From contig NW_025408669.1 of NCBI RefSeq assembly GCF_020360975.1, positions 6,448,001-6,512,000 of the forward strand: a stretch of DNA of 64,000 nucleotides. The letters are read 5' to 3'. The notes under the pieces are model-generated. The model saw only the letters and a list, made by a program, of their open reading frames with translations. It searched no databases and had not been told where the DNA came from. This DNA is from Hirsutella rhossiliensis. Taxonomy: Eukaryota > Ascomycota > Sordariomycetes > Hypocreales > Ophiocordycipitaceae. Both the position numbers and the translations under genes were made by a program. Below are positions 41,325 to 54,100 of the stretch, piece by piece. The first letter of the stretch is position 1, and every line of letters begins with the position of its first letter.

Positions 41325-43866
41325 TGTAGGCTGGGGGTAGCTATAATCTCTTCGTCTGGTCAGTGTACAATTCTCCACGTCTGCTCCGATACATCAAGAT
41401 GACATCATAAAGTACGAGACAGCATGGAGTCAACTTTGATCCTGTAAAAGGTTAGCCGGCGTCGATCTGTCACGGCAAGGGCACGTTCTACAAACCCAGC
41501 TTGATTTTGAAATGGCACGATTTGGCGACAGTTCCTGGAGAGCCTCACTAGACACATTCCTTGGCTCCGAGGATGCGAATGGCACTCGCGTCGAAAGTCC
41601 GGCAATCAATCTGTAACAAAAAAAAAGAACAAGCTCCTTGATTTGTTGGGATGTTCCGGGTGCCATGCTTGCCGGTTGAATTGTCGTCCATGGTGCGGCG
41701 TTCATGTTCACTCAAAGAGCAAGCAGGGTGATCACCTCGAAATGATAAGAGGCGAAAAGGAGCTCCCCGAGTTTCAAGAAAAAGCGCAAAAGGAACATGC
41801 AGAGCATCCACGGGTTTGAGTTGTATGTCCAGTATTGAACTCAGTGCAAAAAGTGTTGAATGTCCATGTTCGCGGCTGCGAACGCAATCAAAATTGGATT
41901 GCGGGAACATAAAGTTCCAGGCATCTCAGCGCAAACCTCGTACAGAGGAATGCGTAGAGAGCACAGAGATCCTCGGCCATGAAAGTCCCGGTAGTGGACG
42001 CACGAGACGTCAGGCTCCTCTGGTTGTGGTGTTTGGGTCCCCGGCACAGCTCCACGGGCCATGTAGTCCATAAATAAATCCACGCCCTCCAGGGCTGTCG
42101 CTGCTGAAAGTTGACGGGCGTCACTCACCACTAGGCCTCAAGTGGATCATATGGTTAACCTTGTCCGGCTAGGACAAGTCCTGTTTTCTTGGTAGTCCCG
42201 ACATCGGTGCGCAAGTCCAGCAAAGGTTCCCTGGTCCGGTGAAATTTCCCCTGGCAATCCCTGTGGCCGGTGCGAGTTGACGAGATTTAAGAAAGAAGCA
42301 AGAAAATTACATGATGCGAGCAGACGACAGGAAAAACACGACGTGCCGCAATGTGAAAAAGAAGAAACAGTACCTAGAAAGTGACTGAACCTCGTCGAGT
42401 TCAACTGCGGTATTGTATCCCGGCATATTGCCCGGACGTGACACAAGAAGGGCAACTGTCATTGTATCCTGGGCTGGAGCACGGAACGAGACCAGGAGAT
42501 CCGGTAGGGCCAATTGTCCTGCGACAAGAGAGGCGGAGTGGTTTGAATGCCTCGGCGCAGAGTCGTAATGATGCGCGCAAACAGGAGAAGTAGAAGCCCT
42601 AGGCTTTTCTCGGGGAGGATCCTCTTAGACTGTTTCGCTGTTTCAGACGCTCTAGCAGGAAACAAAAAAAGAGGTGAATCAGCAGTGGGAAACAAGAGTG
42701 GATAGGTAAGTTGTCGAGTGGGCGTTGGGCACGAATGTTGGGCAGGGAAAAGGGAGGAGGCGATCAGCCGGCATTGGGCCTCGAGGGGGTGCGCGGGTTT
42801 TATCGTTGCAGTCGAGGCCCGACAGCACAAAGCTGGCCCGGCTGGAAGAGGGGCGCGCAAGACAGCGTGTCGGATGACGCCAATAAACAGGGTCTGCTCA
42901 CAGGTCGCATGAATGCGCTGGCGCTTGGATTGCGTTGATACAGGGATTCCGTCGTGACCGGCTTCCCTCCTTGAAGCCGGGAGGGGGGGCCGGGTGGAGC
43001 AGGCAGGGCAGCAAACACGCCGTCACTGGCCAAGGCGGCGCCAACCGTGCAAGCCAACACAGCACTGCATGGCCGGGGAGGGGGCCACGAGCTGGATGGA
43101 TTTGCTGGCCGCTTGGCGCTCAGCTGCGAAATGAGACGAGACGAGAGGTGACATGGCAGTCACCAAGAGCCGTTTCGACAAGGCGCCCGAGACGGGCCGT
43201 CCGTTGTCCAAGTTTCCCGTCTCGCCCGAAAGGTGTTTGTTGCAAGTGCCCACCATGGTGCCCGTCGGCCGGTTGAGGGGGGAACGCAGACGGTTGTCAT
43301 GCGTGGTGCGTCATTTGCTGAGTGGTGCTGTGCATGCTAGCTGCATGAGCTGTGCTGTGCTCTGGAGCTTACTGGCAACAGTCGCGGCGCGGATGACAAC
43401 GGCGGGGGGGGTAAGCAGCAGGGCTGTTCGCTCCCTGGTCCGGGAAAGAAGAGTTTTTACATATTCCAGCTGTGACGAGGCGGGGGGGGCGCGGCTGCGA
43501 CGAATGGAAGCGAGCCGTCTGAGGTTATGCAAAATGGCGGTCAACATGGGCAAAAGAAGAGGCCGAACCAATCATGGCCGCGGCCGAGGTGTTTTGTGTG
43601 ACGAGGCTTGCATGCGCAAAGGGCCAGCACGAGACGAATGTGCAGAAACTCAGTCGGGTTCCCGTACGAGGCAGGTACTGACTGTCGAAACAGCTCATCG
43701 GTGGTGTTGAGCAGGCCGCCGGCAGTTTACGCTTACCTCAGCATCATCTCCCCTGGCGCTAGAAGCCGGCGCCGATGTCCTGCGCGGCAACAGCGGGTCG
43801 GGTCGGCGCGGGGCACGTGGACCGAAGCGCCTGTGGCTTGCCACCTGCCGGAAATGCCAACGTTTG

Positions 43867-43874
43867 TCACGTGA
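43867..43874. promoter_or_regulatory. Palindromic E-box TCACGTGA
   Basis: TCACGTGA at 43867-43874 is the consensus of fungal bHLH and bZIP/bHLH-LZ regulators. CACGTG occurs again at 43814-43819. No start codon lies close by, so the target gene, if any, is unclear. Confidence 0.35.
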
Positions 43875-45418
43875 TCTTGGGAGCGAGTCACTCACTATTA
43901 ATAATCAGGGGTTTTAATGCGTTTACCGCCATATCGACTTATTAGCCCCGAGCGCGCCATCGTCTCTCTCGGGACCACATTCTAATAACATGCATCACGA
44001 TCGAGCTATTTGTCCGTGTGTGTTTTCCATCTCATGTCAGATCTCCACGGCCGACACCCATGCTCACGTACCGGATTCGTCGACGAGAGCAAACCCCCCA
44101 CCCCGCTTGACACGAGTTTGCACAGACCAACTCTCCTTTCCCGCAATTCTTTACGAGCGAGCTAAAACATCGACAGCTACTGTGCGCTAGCAAACCTCGA
44201 GCCGTAGCATGAAGACGTCAGACGTCACATCCTTTATGCTTGCCTCAAAGGCTCATGCGTCAACCGCCGGAGGATTGGAGCTGCCGGCCTTGCATTTCCA
44301 ACTGTACGTACAATGGTGTCCGTCTGACGTCTACACTGTCCTGCTTCGGTGGAACTCTCCATATTAGTTGCGTGTTCCGTGTTGTCAGGCACACGAGTTG
44401 TCAGAAGCGACGAGTGCGTCCGTCAAGATACGAGTCACGTTTTGCAACCGAGCATGGTGTTGTTGGCCATGTTTGGTGGTGCTGCATATCCTCAAGTCTC
44501 CGCACACGGCCGGCGAGGGGAATCAACTCCCTACGGCATTGGCAACATCACATTGATGCGTCCATGCTGATGGGATACAGCCCACGTACATCATTGTGGG
44601 GTGCACTTTTCGACCACGCTCCAAGCTGAGACGATGGGAACGGCTTCTGAAGCGGCGGAAGCCTCGGACGTTACTCTTCTCAAGACGCCCAGAAACCGAG
44701 TCAAATACGAGGCCGCTACATGGGCACTCACTGGACGAATCACGCTGGCCTTCTTCGCCCCGTGTCCCTCGGTGCCAAGCAAGAGTATGTGACTACAAGA
44801 TGCGGTGATGAGCATGTTCCGCATTCTGGGGACATCACGTACACATGGTGTGGGCTTTGATGGCTGCGCAAAGCGTGCGGTGTCGTCCAGTATGGATGCA
44901 GTCGTCATCGACGTCACGTTGCCGGCGTTGTTGATGTCAGCTCTCGAACCGTCACTGGATGGACGTCCGTACATAAGGAGCGGTCAAAGGACTGACTACT
45001 GTACGTGCAGTACAGAGACCAATGAACTGCGGTGATTGGAGAATGACTGCTGCCGTCACCATCCGGCTCGCTGAGCTGGCGCAGGCGCAGCGGCACGATT
45101 CGGGTTGATGCTGCAGGGCGGCGGTTACTGGCTGCATCTTGACGAACCAGGCGAGGCGAGATGAGATGGGACAGCACTGTTTCGGGGCCTGAGACTTGGT
45201 CGACGCAGGTGCTAAGTCGCAAGCTCAGCCAGTCGTGTGCGAGGACCGCCGCGGAGCCGGCCAACGCGGCCTGATGAGGCTCTTCCCTTGGATGTCCATG
45301 TGGCATCTATGGGACGATGCAAAACAGTGCAGATGGGCAGCAATCGACAGCGGAACAGATGGTTGGTGCCCGCGTCGGCACGTTTTCTTGGTGCCTGAGC
45401 CACCACGACGTCTTGAGA

Positions 45419-45435
45419 GGGAGGGAGAGAGAGAA

Positions 45436-45466
<31 letters not shown>

Positions 45467-45470
45467 GAGG
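45419..45470. repeat. (GA)n-rich purine microsatellite
   Basis: Imperfect GA/GACA dinucleotide tract of about 50 bp, intergenic. Confidence 0.85.
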
Positions 45471-45852
45471 CACCCCCTGTATTCGACGCTGAAAGATGGC
45501 CGTATCGCATCCGAGGTTACGGAGTACTCCTGCCGTGATTTGTTTTTGTTATTTCCATCATTGTCAAGACTGGCTCCCGGGGATCAATCGGGGCTGGCTC
45601 AAATGGTTCCGCTGCTCCGCCTTCTTTCTTCGCCGCATGTCGGGGGATGCATGTTGATAACCGGGCACCGGGCTGTAGCGCTGGGATGTTCCCGGGCGAG
45701 AGGACCCATCACCCCCTCCCGGCCTCCCCACAGACAATATTTACAAATAAAAACAAATGCATCCGGTGCAAGGCGAAATGGAGTAGGTTCGTGTGAGTGG
45801 CGATAGATGGCCAGCGCAACAAACGCAGACCCCCAAGAGAGTTGCCACGCTC

Positions 45853-45905
45853 CGGAGGAGAAGGAGGAGGAGGAGGAGGAGGAGGAGGAGGAGGAGGAAG
45901 AGGAG
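45853..45905. repeat. (GGA)n microsatellite
   Basis: About 15 GGA/AGG trinucleotides, intergenic. On the minus strand it gives a misleading poly-Ser/poly-Leu frame. Confidence 0.92.
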
Positions 45906-46290
45906 ACGTTGACCCTGCAGCACAGTGCGCCGTGACCTACAAGCCTTTTTGAGACTGTACAACAGTACAAGAAGCGAGGCAGGCAAGTAGGGTGTTGTGT
46001 GTTGTGTGGCAGTAGACAGGTTGTTGACGTCTACACCGTGCAGATTTAGAATTTGAACACATTGATACCCATCAGCCTCAATCAATGGCCTAATGGCCTC
46101 CGGCAAGTCGATCGATGCCATGCCGGAACGTCGACCCACCCGCATGTGCCTGACGGACGGAGTTGTCCTCCGCCTCGATGACAGCTGCCTGCCATTCGCC
46201 TCCAGGCTTGTCGACAAGCAGGTACATTCACCCACTGTCTTGCCTTGCTGCCGCAACTTGATGCTCAGGGCCTTGATTTCAATCGCCCGC

Positions 46291-46318
46291 CTGCCTTGCC
46301 CTGCCTTGCCTTGCCTTT
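46291..46318. repeat. CCTTG pentanucleotide repeat
   Basis: Short imperfect tandem of CTGCC/CCTTG units within a C/T-rich region. Confidence 0.6.
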
Positions 46319-46782
46319 ACATACATGATCATGCTGCTGCTGCTGCAAGGCTGCCGCTTCCAACCAACCCTGCCCCGACAAAAGGGTCCTCCTCCTGGCC
46401 TGGTCCATGCAATTGCCGTCCAAGGAGGCATTATATCGACCGGGATCCGACAGCCCGCCCCAGCTTGCATTACCTTTTGACGCGCAGGCCCCTCCGCAGC
46501 CGTTCATGATCCAAACATAAAATGCCTTCATTCCGATGCTCTTGAAACAGTCTTCCCTCCCGCCCCCCCTTCCCCCTCTCCGTCTCCCAGCCTCCGTTAT
46601 CGTCCTGACCGTTGGAGCGCTATCCGTACGCCCATTTGCTTTGGGTCCTTTCCGGCTGGCAGATCGTCATAGGCTGCACGTCACTGCTCTCCCAGAACCC
46701 CCGTTTTCCCGCCCTCCGAGACTTTACAGCCCAGTGGACGTTCTAGCCTCTGCCATCTGTCCGCTCCACCAGCCGGCGCGCG

Positions 46783-46838
46783 CTCTTTCTCTTTCTCTCT
46801 CTATTTCTCTCTCTATTTCTCTATCTCTCTGTGTCTCC
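46783..46838. repeat. (CT)n pyrimidine tract
   Basis: A 55-bp nearly pure CT/TTTCTC tract inside the leader of the gene at 47492. Such tracts are common in promoters and leaders of strongly expressed fungal genes. Confidence 0.8.
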
Positions 46839-47491
46839 TCCTCTGGATCGCGTCTCTGCAGTTACTCACCCGTCGGATTCCGTTGAAGCTATCCCGGACT
46901 CCAGAGGATTCAATGCTCGCAGTATACAAGTTGCCCCATACCGGATTTGGTCTGCCGAGGACTCGCGATTTCTTTGTTTTCCTTGGCCGTTGCTGAAGTC
47001 TGTAACTCTTGGTGCCGTTGCTCAGACTTTGACTCGTCCTTTCATCTTTGCCGCGGTGAATCTCTTTCTTCTTTCGCCGCCGCAAGCCATCACCCGAGGA
47101 CTTTCTTGCCAGGTTCCGCTGCGTTGCAATATGATCTCCGAGGACATGGCACAACCGGCACACGCGTACAAGAGCTCGGCCATCTCCCGCGACCCGTGGA
47201 ACTCGGCCCGCAGGTGCCGTCTTTCCGTGCCCGAGGACTGCAACGCCTGCTAACGCATTCAACAGCAGCTTCGCCGAACCATTTGGCAATGGAGGATTCG
47301 GCAGCGGTCTGTACATGCCTCAGAGGTGAGCTTGAACCCTCGGGACGCCGGACAAGGGAAAAAGGAAAGGAAAAACGAAAATAACATTCTTCTCATCAAG
47401 TATAAGCTACTCGGCTGGTGCCTTTTCACAGGCCCCATTTGCCCCCGGCACGGTTGCCAACGGCCCCCCGAGCTCCAGAGTTGCGTCCACC

Positions 47492-48298
47492 ATGTCGACC
47501 GCTTCCAACTACGTCGCCCGACCATCGCCCGTCATGAACTCTGGCATGGGCTCCGGCTACAGCTCGTATCAGAGCTCTCAGTCGTCCTCGTGGGAACCGA
47601 AGGCGAGATATTCACCGACCGGCTCCCTCGACGACATCATTGCCTCACCCAGCTTGTCCGACTACTCGCCCGAAAATGGCCTCAATGTTGCCAGTCCGAG
47701 AGCTCATGCCAAGGCCAACGGGAAACGAGCATCTCAGCGCCGACCGTCGAACCGAGATGAGTTTGACGGGCCGCATCAGTTCCTACAGCGACCGCCGCAG
47801 GAGGTGGTGGCGATGCAGGAGCGAGAACTTCCCCATCTCCCGACCAACCTCCACGTCCAGGAGCAGGACAACGTCCTGACCCAGGTGAACGAGCGCCTGT
47901 CCCAATGCGCCTTTGACTTTGTAGCCAAGTACCAGTTTCCCATCCCGCTGACCCAGGACATGAGGCCGGTGGAGAGACCGCAGGACCGGGAGTGGACCGA
48001 ATGGGTCTATCTGCTCAAGAGACTTGCGACCAAGCGGCGCATTCCAGCCCGGGTCCTCTACAACGGCCAGATCAAGCAGCTTGTCACCATCCTGGAGAAC
48101 TCGCTGGAAATGCGGCATGCGGCCAAGCACCAGAGCCGTCCGCTCAAGGACGACCGAAACATACTGCAGCTTATCTCGGCAGGTATCCAGGTCGCCAAGA
48201 TCTTGAAGGATGCTTCGGCCATGGATTACCTTGACCGACTATACGTTGAAACAGAGAAGCGGATCCAGGAGCGTGCCACTCCGCGATACCGGTCCTAA
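47492..48298 (+). CDS. Conserved-looking protein of unknown function
   Basis: An uninterrupted frame of 268 residues from an ATG in strong context (TCCACCATGT). The first 95 residues are disordered and rich in Ser, Tyr, Pro and Asn (two GSG/GYSSYQSS patches and an RRPSNRDEF phospho-site-like stretch). The rest is predicted helical: VNERLSQCAFDFVAKYQFPIPL, then TEWVYLLKRLATKRRIPARVLYNGQIKQLVTILENSL and a final helix ending in VETEKRIQER. I do not recognise a named family; the clean codon structure and the contrast between disordered and helical halves argue for a real gene. Reading frame continues upstream of the ATG to a CACAG acceptor at 47431, so an N-terminal extension is possible (see findings). 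Confidence 0.7.
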   Translation: MSTASNYVARPSPVMNSGMGSGYSSYQSSQSSSWEPKARYSPTGSLDDIIASPSLSDYSPENGLNVASPRAHAKANGKRASQRRPSNRDEFDGPHQFLQRPPQEVVAMQERELPHLPTNLHVQEQDNVLTQVNERLSQCAFDFVAKYQFPIPLTQDMRPVERPQDREWTEWVYLLKRLATKRRIPARVLYNGQIKQLVTILENSLEMRHAAKHQSRPLKDDRNILQLISAGIQVAKILKDASAMDYLDRLYVETEKRIQERATPRYRS

Positions 48299-50356
48299 GG
48301 CCCTCAGGCCCTTCAGTCCGGTGCTGAACCCACCACGTTTTTACCAACAAATATCGCCCCCTTGAACAGAACGAAATATACGCACGCCATGTCCGCCCTG
48401 GGACCGTTCCGGGACGGGAGACGGAACCTTGACCAAAGCCTGGTCATGTCTGCATAGATTGTGACGCCGCCAACGATTGACGATGATGCCTTTTCCTGGT
48501 ATTCTTATTTACTGTTTGCTGTTTTTGTTTGCTCCTTTCGTTGTGCTGGGCCCCTCGGCTGCTGGCACGATGCGTCAAGCCAGACGAGACGGCGTGGTCG
48601 AGCCGAGCACGTCGAGGCCTGGTGGAAAGATATGCGTTGTGTATTGGAAAGAACAGGTTGATGCCCAGGCGTACGGAGGGTGTCAGATGATGGCATGTCG
48701 CCACGGTCTCACGCGAGCCGATGCTGAAACCGCCGTGTCATCGCTCATTGGCATATGATGACGACTGCGTACGAACTTGTTGACACGTCCCTCCTATGTA
48801 TTACAGGATTTTTTTGGAGATTAATATGACCGCGTTTATCTGCTGTATTCACAGGACCTCGAAGCTTTAAGTCGGATGCATCGCCATGTGGTCAAGGCGA
48901 ACTCTGGCCTTAAACACATCTCACAGGCAAGGCAGGACCACGGGATCATAGGTGCACATGCCAAGGTGCGAAGACAAGGGAAGGCAGCAGTCATCTCATA
49001 AATATGTCTGTCCGATTCTAGTCCCGAGGCCACACGGAATGTTTGTGGCAGCGGGGTGGAGCGGACTGGTTGTCTAGACCTTGGATTGTTCTCCCACATA
49101 CGAACGAATATAATCAAGTTGACACGCTTGCGCATTGAGAGCAGTAAGGTGTAGGCAATTTGTGGGTGCGAGGCAAACAAACGCAACATGGACGAGAGGA
49201 CTGGTTCTGTAGCTCCTTCATCCAGACACTGCACTTGCAATATCAATCAGGACAAAGACTTCGTGTGTAGCTGCGTGCTGCCATGGACAAAAGGCAGAGT
49301 CCGTTTAGGTGTGCGCGTGGCTTGGTGACGGAGAGTCGTTCGTTCCATGCGCGTCGTTGTGTGTTGATCAAGGAGGGAAAAAATTGAAAAGCAAGCTGGG
49401 ACAGGAGAAGAGGACATGGTGCAATCTCTGCAGGACGCGGCCCACCTAGCGGCACGTGACTCTTCCTCCCTTCGCCTTTTTCTCAACACTTTCGCGGCTC
49501 TGATTTTCCCTTCTCCTTTTTCCTTCTTCATCACACATACATAGCGCACGATTAATCAACCGGTAATGAATCGCCCACTTGCTATCGGTCATATTTGCGT
49601 GCCAGAAAAACGGTCTTCTCTACCAACTCTTCACCGGCCAGACGTTATCTTCGTCTTGCCAACGCGATGGTGATTCCTACATGCATGCAACCTCTTACTC
49701 GGTTAGAATTCCCCTTCTGCGTAGTTTATTATCGAGGGCGCACTCTGCGTGGCAGGGCGGTATCTCGAGAGTTTCACGAGAGCGCTTGTGTCGTGGCCTG
49801 CGCTATTCTTCCCAGCCAAAAAGGCCTGTCGGATCACTTCGTACATGATGGTCAGAGGGTCCGTGAGGGAGTTGTGCCCTTGCATGGAGTCATGTTGAAT
49901 CACTCATGGCCAGCTTCGCCTTGAGACACGGATAGACTAGCAGAGGATGCCAACCGCTCCGCTCCCCCATGCCTGGTCCCTCCGAGCATGAAGCTTGAAA
50001 CTCGTGAGCACAAGCCATCGTCCTGAGGCGACTCATAGGAGCTACATGTCGTGCATTTCCATGTGGCTCGACGGCCCAACTGAGCGCTCCCGATTGAACA
50101 AATTGATTGTCTGTTATTAATGGTTACAAAAGCTCAATGATATTGTTGGTGGAGAATCAAACTGCCCAAGAGAATCACCTCGACGGCCTAAAGAGCTTGA
50201 GAAGGATTAACCGAACTGAGCGGACCATCTAATCCCAACGCAGGCTTGTTCCACAGGCCTGCGATGCTGTCTATGCCGCTTGCTTACCCCCTCATTCTGA
50301 CCCGGTCATGATTTGTACATCGACGAAGCCTCGTCCGTGCCGACAAAGCCCATTTC
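48299..50356. other. Convergent intergenic region, no gene seen
   Basis: 2 kb between the stop at 48298 (plus) and the Mic10 stop at 50357 (minus). Only short frames without protein-like features occur. No RNA gene was recognised. Confidence 0.5.
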
Positions 50357-50687
50357 TCACGCCTTCTGCCTCTTCAGATCCCGCGCAGCTTGTTTCAGGT
50401 TGAAGTTGCACTCCTCGTACGCTCGGCCGGCACCGAATCCAACGCCGACGAATGCGGGCCACGCTCTTCGCTTGAACAGGAGGACGGAGAAGACGACGCC
50501 GAATCCGAGACCGAGGGTCGACTTGACGAGGAGGTTGGAGAGGCAGCGGTCCCACTGCCAAAATAGATCAGTTAGTAACTGAGGCATCTCGGCCTGCCAC
50601 TCCGAGCGGTACCTTTTCGTTGAGGAGTGCCTCGCTGACGGGCCGAGAAACGGCGCTCGGGGGAGGAGGAAGGGCGGTCTCGGACAT
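50357..50687 (-). CDS. MIC10: MICOS complex subunit Mic10
   Basis: Mic10 forms oligomers that bend the mitochondrial inner membrane at cristae junctions. Minus-strand exons 50687-50613 and 50554-50357 (58-bp intron, GTACCG...TGGCAG, phase 0) give 90 residues, normal for the family. After a Pro-rich start and the conserved LNEKWDRCLSN segment come two transmembrane hairpin helices, each with the glycine-zipper signature: GLGFG in the first (STLGLGFGVVFSVLLF) and GVGFGAG in the second. Three basic residues (KRR) in the loop fit the known topology with both ends in the intermembrane space. The gene is divergent from URB2, with 446 bp between the starts. Confidence 0.95.
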
Positions 50688-51133
50688 GACGGGCGACTGC
50701 TAAACGCGGCGCATTAACCCCTGACTGTTTGCGTGAGTGACCCCGGAGGATAACGAATGGACGCGACGAACTTGTGTGCGAAAGTCGGGGTCGGGAGAGC
50801 CTAGAAAAAGGGAGCTGCAACCTCGAGAGCAGTGATGTCAAGCTTCATGAGAAAGTAGCTAGCCAATGGCGCGGAATACCCGAAGGCGGTGAAGCCGTAG
50901 GTACCACTTTTGGACTGTGCCAGCGGCAGAATTTTTGAAATTATTTCCGGGCTGCTGCAAGTGGCGGCGCAATCGGTCGCAAACTGGAGACGCCAGCGAT
51001 CTCTCGCTCGTCTTTTTTTGTAGGAAATTCTGCTACTTATTCTGAGAGTCAAAGAACTTGATGGAGCACAGGGAAAGAAGCTTGCGTCATGGTAAGAACT
51101 TCCAGACCCGTTGTTTTGAGCTTTGGCTAAAAG
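50688..51133. promoter_or_regulatory. Bidirectional promoter, MIC10 / URB2
   Basis: 446 bp separate the start codons. An ATG at 51089-51091 is followed directly by GTAAGA and may be the true URB2 initiator (see URB2). Another ATG at 51061 would open only a short upstream frame. Confidence 0.5.
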
Positions 51134-54100
51134 ATGCTGCAGAATAACGCGAATCTCATAAAGACCGTCAGAGGCCTCGACCAAAGCGGACCTGGACCAG
51201 ATGGAGAGGGCCTGCAGCTTCTTTGGAGCTGCTTGGCAGCGTCTGCCGATAGTCAATTCCATGCGGCCGAGGAAAGCAGCTTGCGATGGCTGCTCAAGTC
51301 CATGAACGGGCCGTCTTCCGCCGCCGAGCTCACACGCCGATACCCGTTGACTTGGACCATCCTGGATTGCGTCTTTCAGCGAATCCCTCTCTTCTCCCTC
51401 GCCAAATCGCTTGCCGACAGAAAGTTCATCGCCGTGCTGCAGCAGACCCTCAAGGGCGTCTCGAAACCTGCCGCCGGTTCCCGCTCTCCCGCCTCGTCAA
51501 AGCGGAAGAGAACCCCGACCGCCGGCTACGACTTGGAAGCTCTTCAAGCTCCAGTCGGGTGCCTCGAAACCGCCCAAATAGTCTTCAAGGCGCTGAAATC
51601 GCTGTTGAGCCGGCTTGAGAATTCTGAATCGGCTCTCACCCGTGACACCATCGGCGCACAACACATCAGATCTCTTTTTTGCAACTCGGCAGCCGAAGCT
51701 ACCGGCATCGCGGCCCCAGCTTTGACGATATGCAGCATGTTGACGAGCAGCCCGGGGGGCGATGTCAAAGGCGCAGAATCTTGGATAGAGACCATTTCCA
51801 CCATCTGGGATTTGCATTTGCAAGGAGGTGACGATGAAGTAGAGGTTGCAATTCACCTCTTTCGGCCGTCCGCCACCATATTGGCTAGGCTTGGCAGCTT
51901 TCCTTCAGATCAGCAAGTTGAGCTCCCTGAAGCTCTTAAGACTCGATGGAGCGCCGACCTTCAAACATTCATGCAGCGAAATCTCATTATCCCGGGCAGA
52001 GCAGCTTTCATGACCCATCGAGTCTTCGAATCCTTCACCCAGGCATTAGAGATATCAAGGAACGTTGCTCAGCTTTCAGCGCCTGCGCTTTACTTCCTCT
52101 CCTCCCGCGTCTCCAGCCGCATTGCCGAGGGCGAACTTCGCAAGGACAACGTCGAGTGGCTAAAGCAAATTTTTCATGCCATTGAGCTGACGATCAGGGG
52201 ACGACCAGATTCTGGCACGCTGATGCAGACCATCCTGGAACTGGCCATACAGCGATCGACCCCCGTGGATGTGCAAAACCTGCGGCGTGTGTGCCGCGAC
52301 TACGCCATGCGAAAAGCAGAGACGGACTGGGAGTTGATAGCAAAAGTGGCCGCTTGCGACCCCGATGTCTTCCAGCTGTCCGACGATGGAGCCAGCTTGA
52401 GAAGAGAGGTTTGCGACAGAATCTTGAAGCAGGAGGCTGCGGAAGCCCACTACAAGCCTATCGCGAAAGTCATCGGGGCCATCATAGATGGGTTCCGAGC
52501 GCGTCGTTCCCTGACCGGCTTCTTGCGGCTGTGGTTCGAACAGCTCTGCGAAGCGGAACGGCAGCAGACGAATCACCACTCGCCGTGGTTCGACGTCGGC
52601 CGTTTCACCAGTCCGACGCAATCGCTTGACTCCCTTTTGGAGACGGAGTTATCGCCATCGCAGCTTCTTGACATAATTGCCTGGACTGGAACACAAAACC
52701 CGACAAAGCATCCCCGTTCCACATGCGTATTCTCCGCCGCCATTGCACAGGCATTACGGGGCGAATCTTTTGTTGATGCTGTGGGATCAAGACTCTTTGA
52801 TCTGGTCGCGCCTGTAGACGGCTCTATGCAAGCCTCGGCCTTGAAATGGAGGGTGGTTTCCAGTACCATGTCTTGGGTCGCTTCTGATGAGAGAGTTGAG
52901 ACTTGGAATTCGGTCAAGGACCAGTTATCCAACATCCTGAAGACTACACCCATCATCTCGAGCGTAACTTTTGAGGCATTCAAATGCTGTTTCCGAGCCT
53001 GGGACTCATTGAGTCTCGATGAGGCGCATGTGGACGAGGCGGCATCAATAATTGAGAACTTCAATGAACGGCTTGCCGCTGAGATGGCTGGCCGTCGCAT
53101 CTTGAGTGGAGACGAGCTTTCCTTCTTGGACCCTGACATGAAGGCAGAACTCCAGGAGGATTCCGCTTACCAACAGTATCTATCTTGGTACATTTGTGGC
53201 TCCAGCAGATTCAACAGGCTGTACTACAACAGGAAGGAGGGCATCCCTCTAATCCTGACGAACGCATTGTCAAACCAAAATGATGGCGTCAGTGGACTCG
53301 AGACCCTTTGGCGGACTTTGCTGCGCAATGAGGTCAACCTGAACGAGTCCAAAATCGCAAGAGACTTCATCGACCGTCTGATTGTCGCACTGGAAAGTTC
53401 TAAGGAGAAGAAAGGTTGGCCGGGCAAGCAAAGCCTACTTTCGATCAAGATACTTTCCAGCATACCGCTCGAGGTCTTTGATCGCGGACAAAGGGAGAGG
53501 CTCATGAATGTTCTAAGCAAGCGACGATCGAAGATGGTGCAGTCTCCGGAACAAGTCTCTCTGTTCTCGTGGAAAATTGTCCTTGGCCTGGCGACGAAGA
53601 TGATGGGACGGCCAACGTTCTATGAAGGAATGGGCTTCTCGGACCTGGTCGAGATCGCGGAAGCAATGTCCCGCATCTCCATTGAACCGCAATCTGGTAG
53701 CGAAGCTGTTGTCGAGCTGACTGAGCGATTCTTTCTCATGGCGTCAGCAACAATCAGGCAAATGGCAGAAAACATCGACGAACGCAGCATCAGGTACTTC
53801 CGCGGGGCTTCACAGTTCGTATCCGACCATAAGGCACGAGGCACCACGCAACCGGAAGCCCACACGGCCAGGCAGCCCTTGCATATGACTCTGTTGAAAG
53901 CCTTGGCGGCGGAGCTGGCGCGGTCACCAAGCTGGCAGAACCAACAAGACATGGCTTCTCTCAGCATTGACTCAAAGGCCGTCCTGGCGAGTTGCATCAT
54001 GGACGTTATGCGCAAGCTCATGTCGGAAAAAAATTTGCTGGCGTCTCCTAGCATAGGGGTCGACATGAGCCTCTTCGCCGCCGTCGACGCCGCGGCACAA

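Larger units (their letters stand above)
41325..47491. other. 6.2-kb region without a supported gene
   Basis: The right part (from about 46540) is C/T-rich on the plus strand and is the leader of the gene at 47492. The left part (to about 42900) probably contains leader and promoter of the C2H2 gene. Between them lie simple repeats, a palindromic TCACGTGA (43867-43874) and TACGTACA-like motifs, but no protein-like frame. Coding-like upstream exons at 47131-47325 are discussed as a finding. Confidence 0.45.

Noticed and set aside
43153..43710. 185-codon plus-strand frame
   Set aside because: Arg/Cys/Val-rich, no motif, no plausible splice context.
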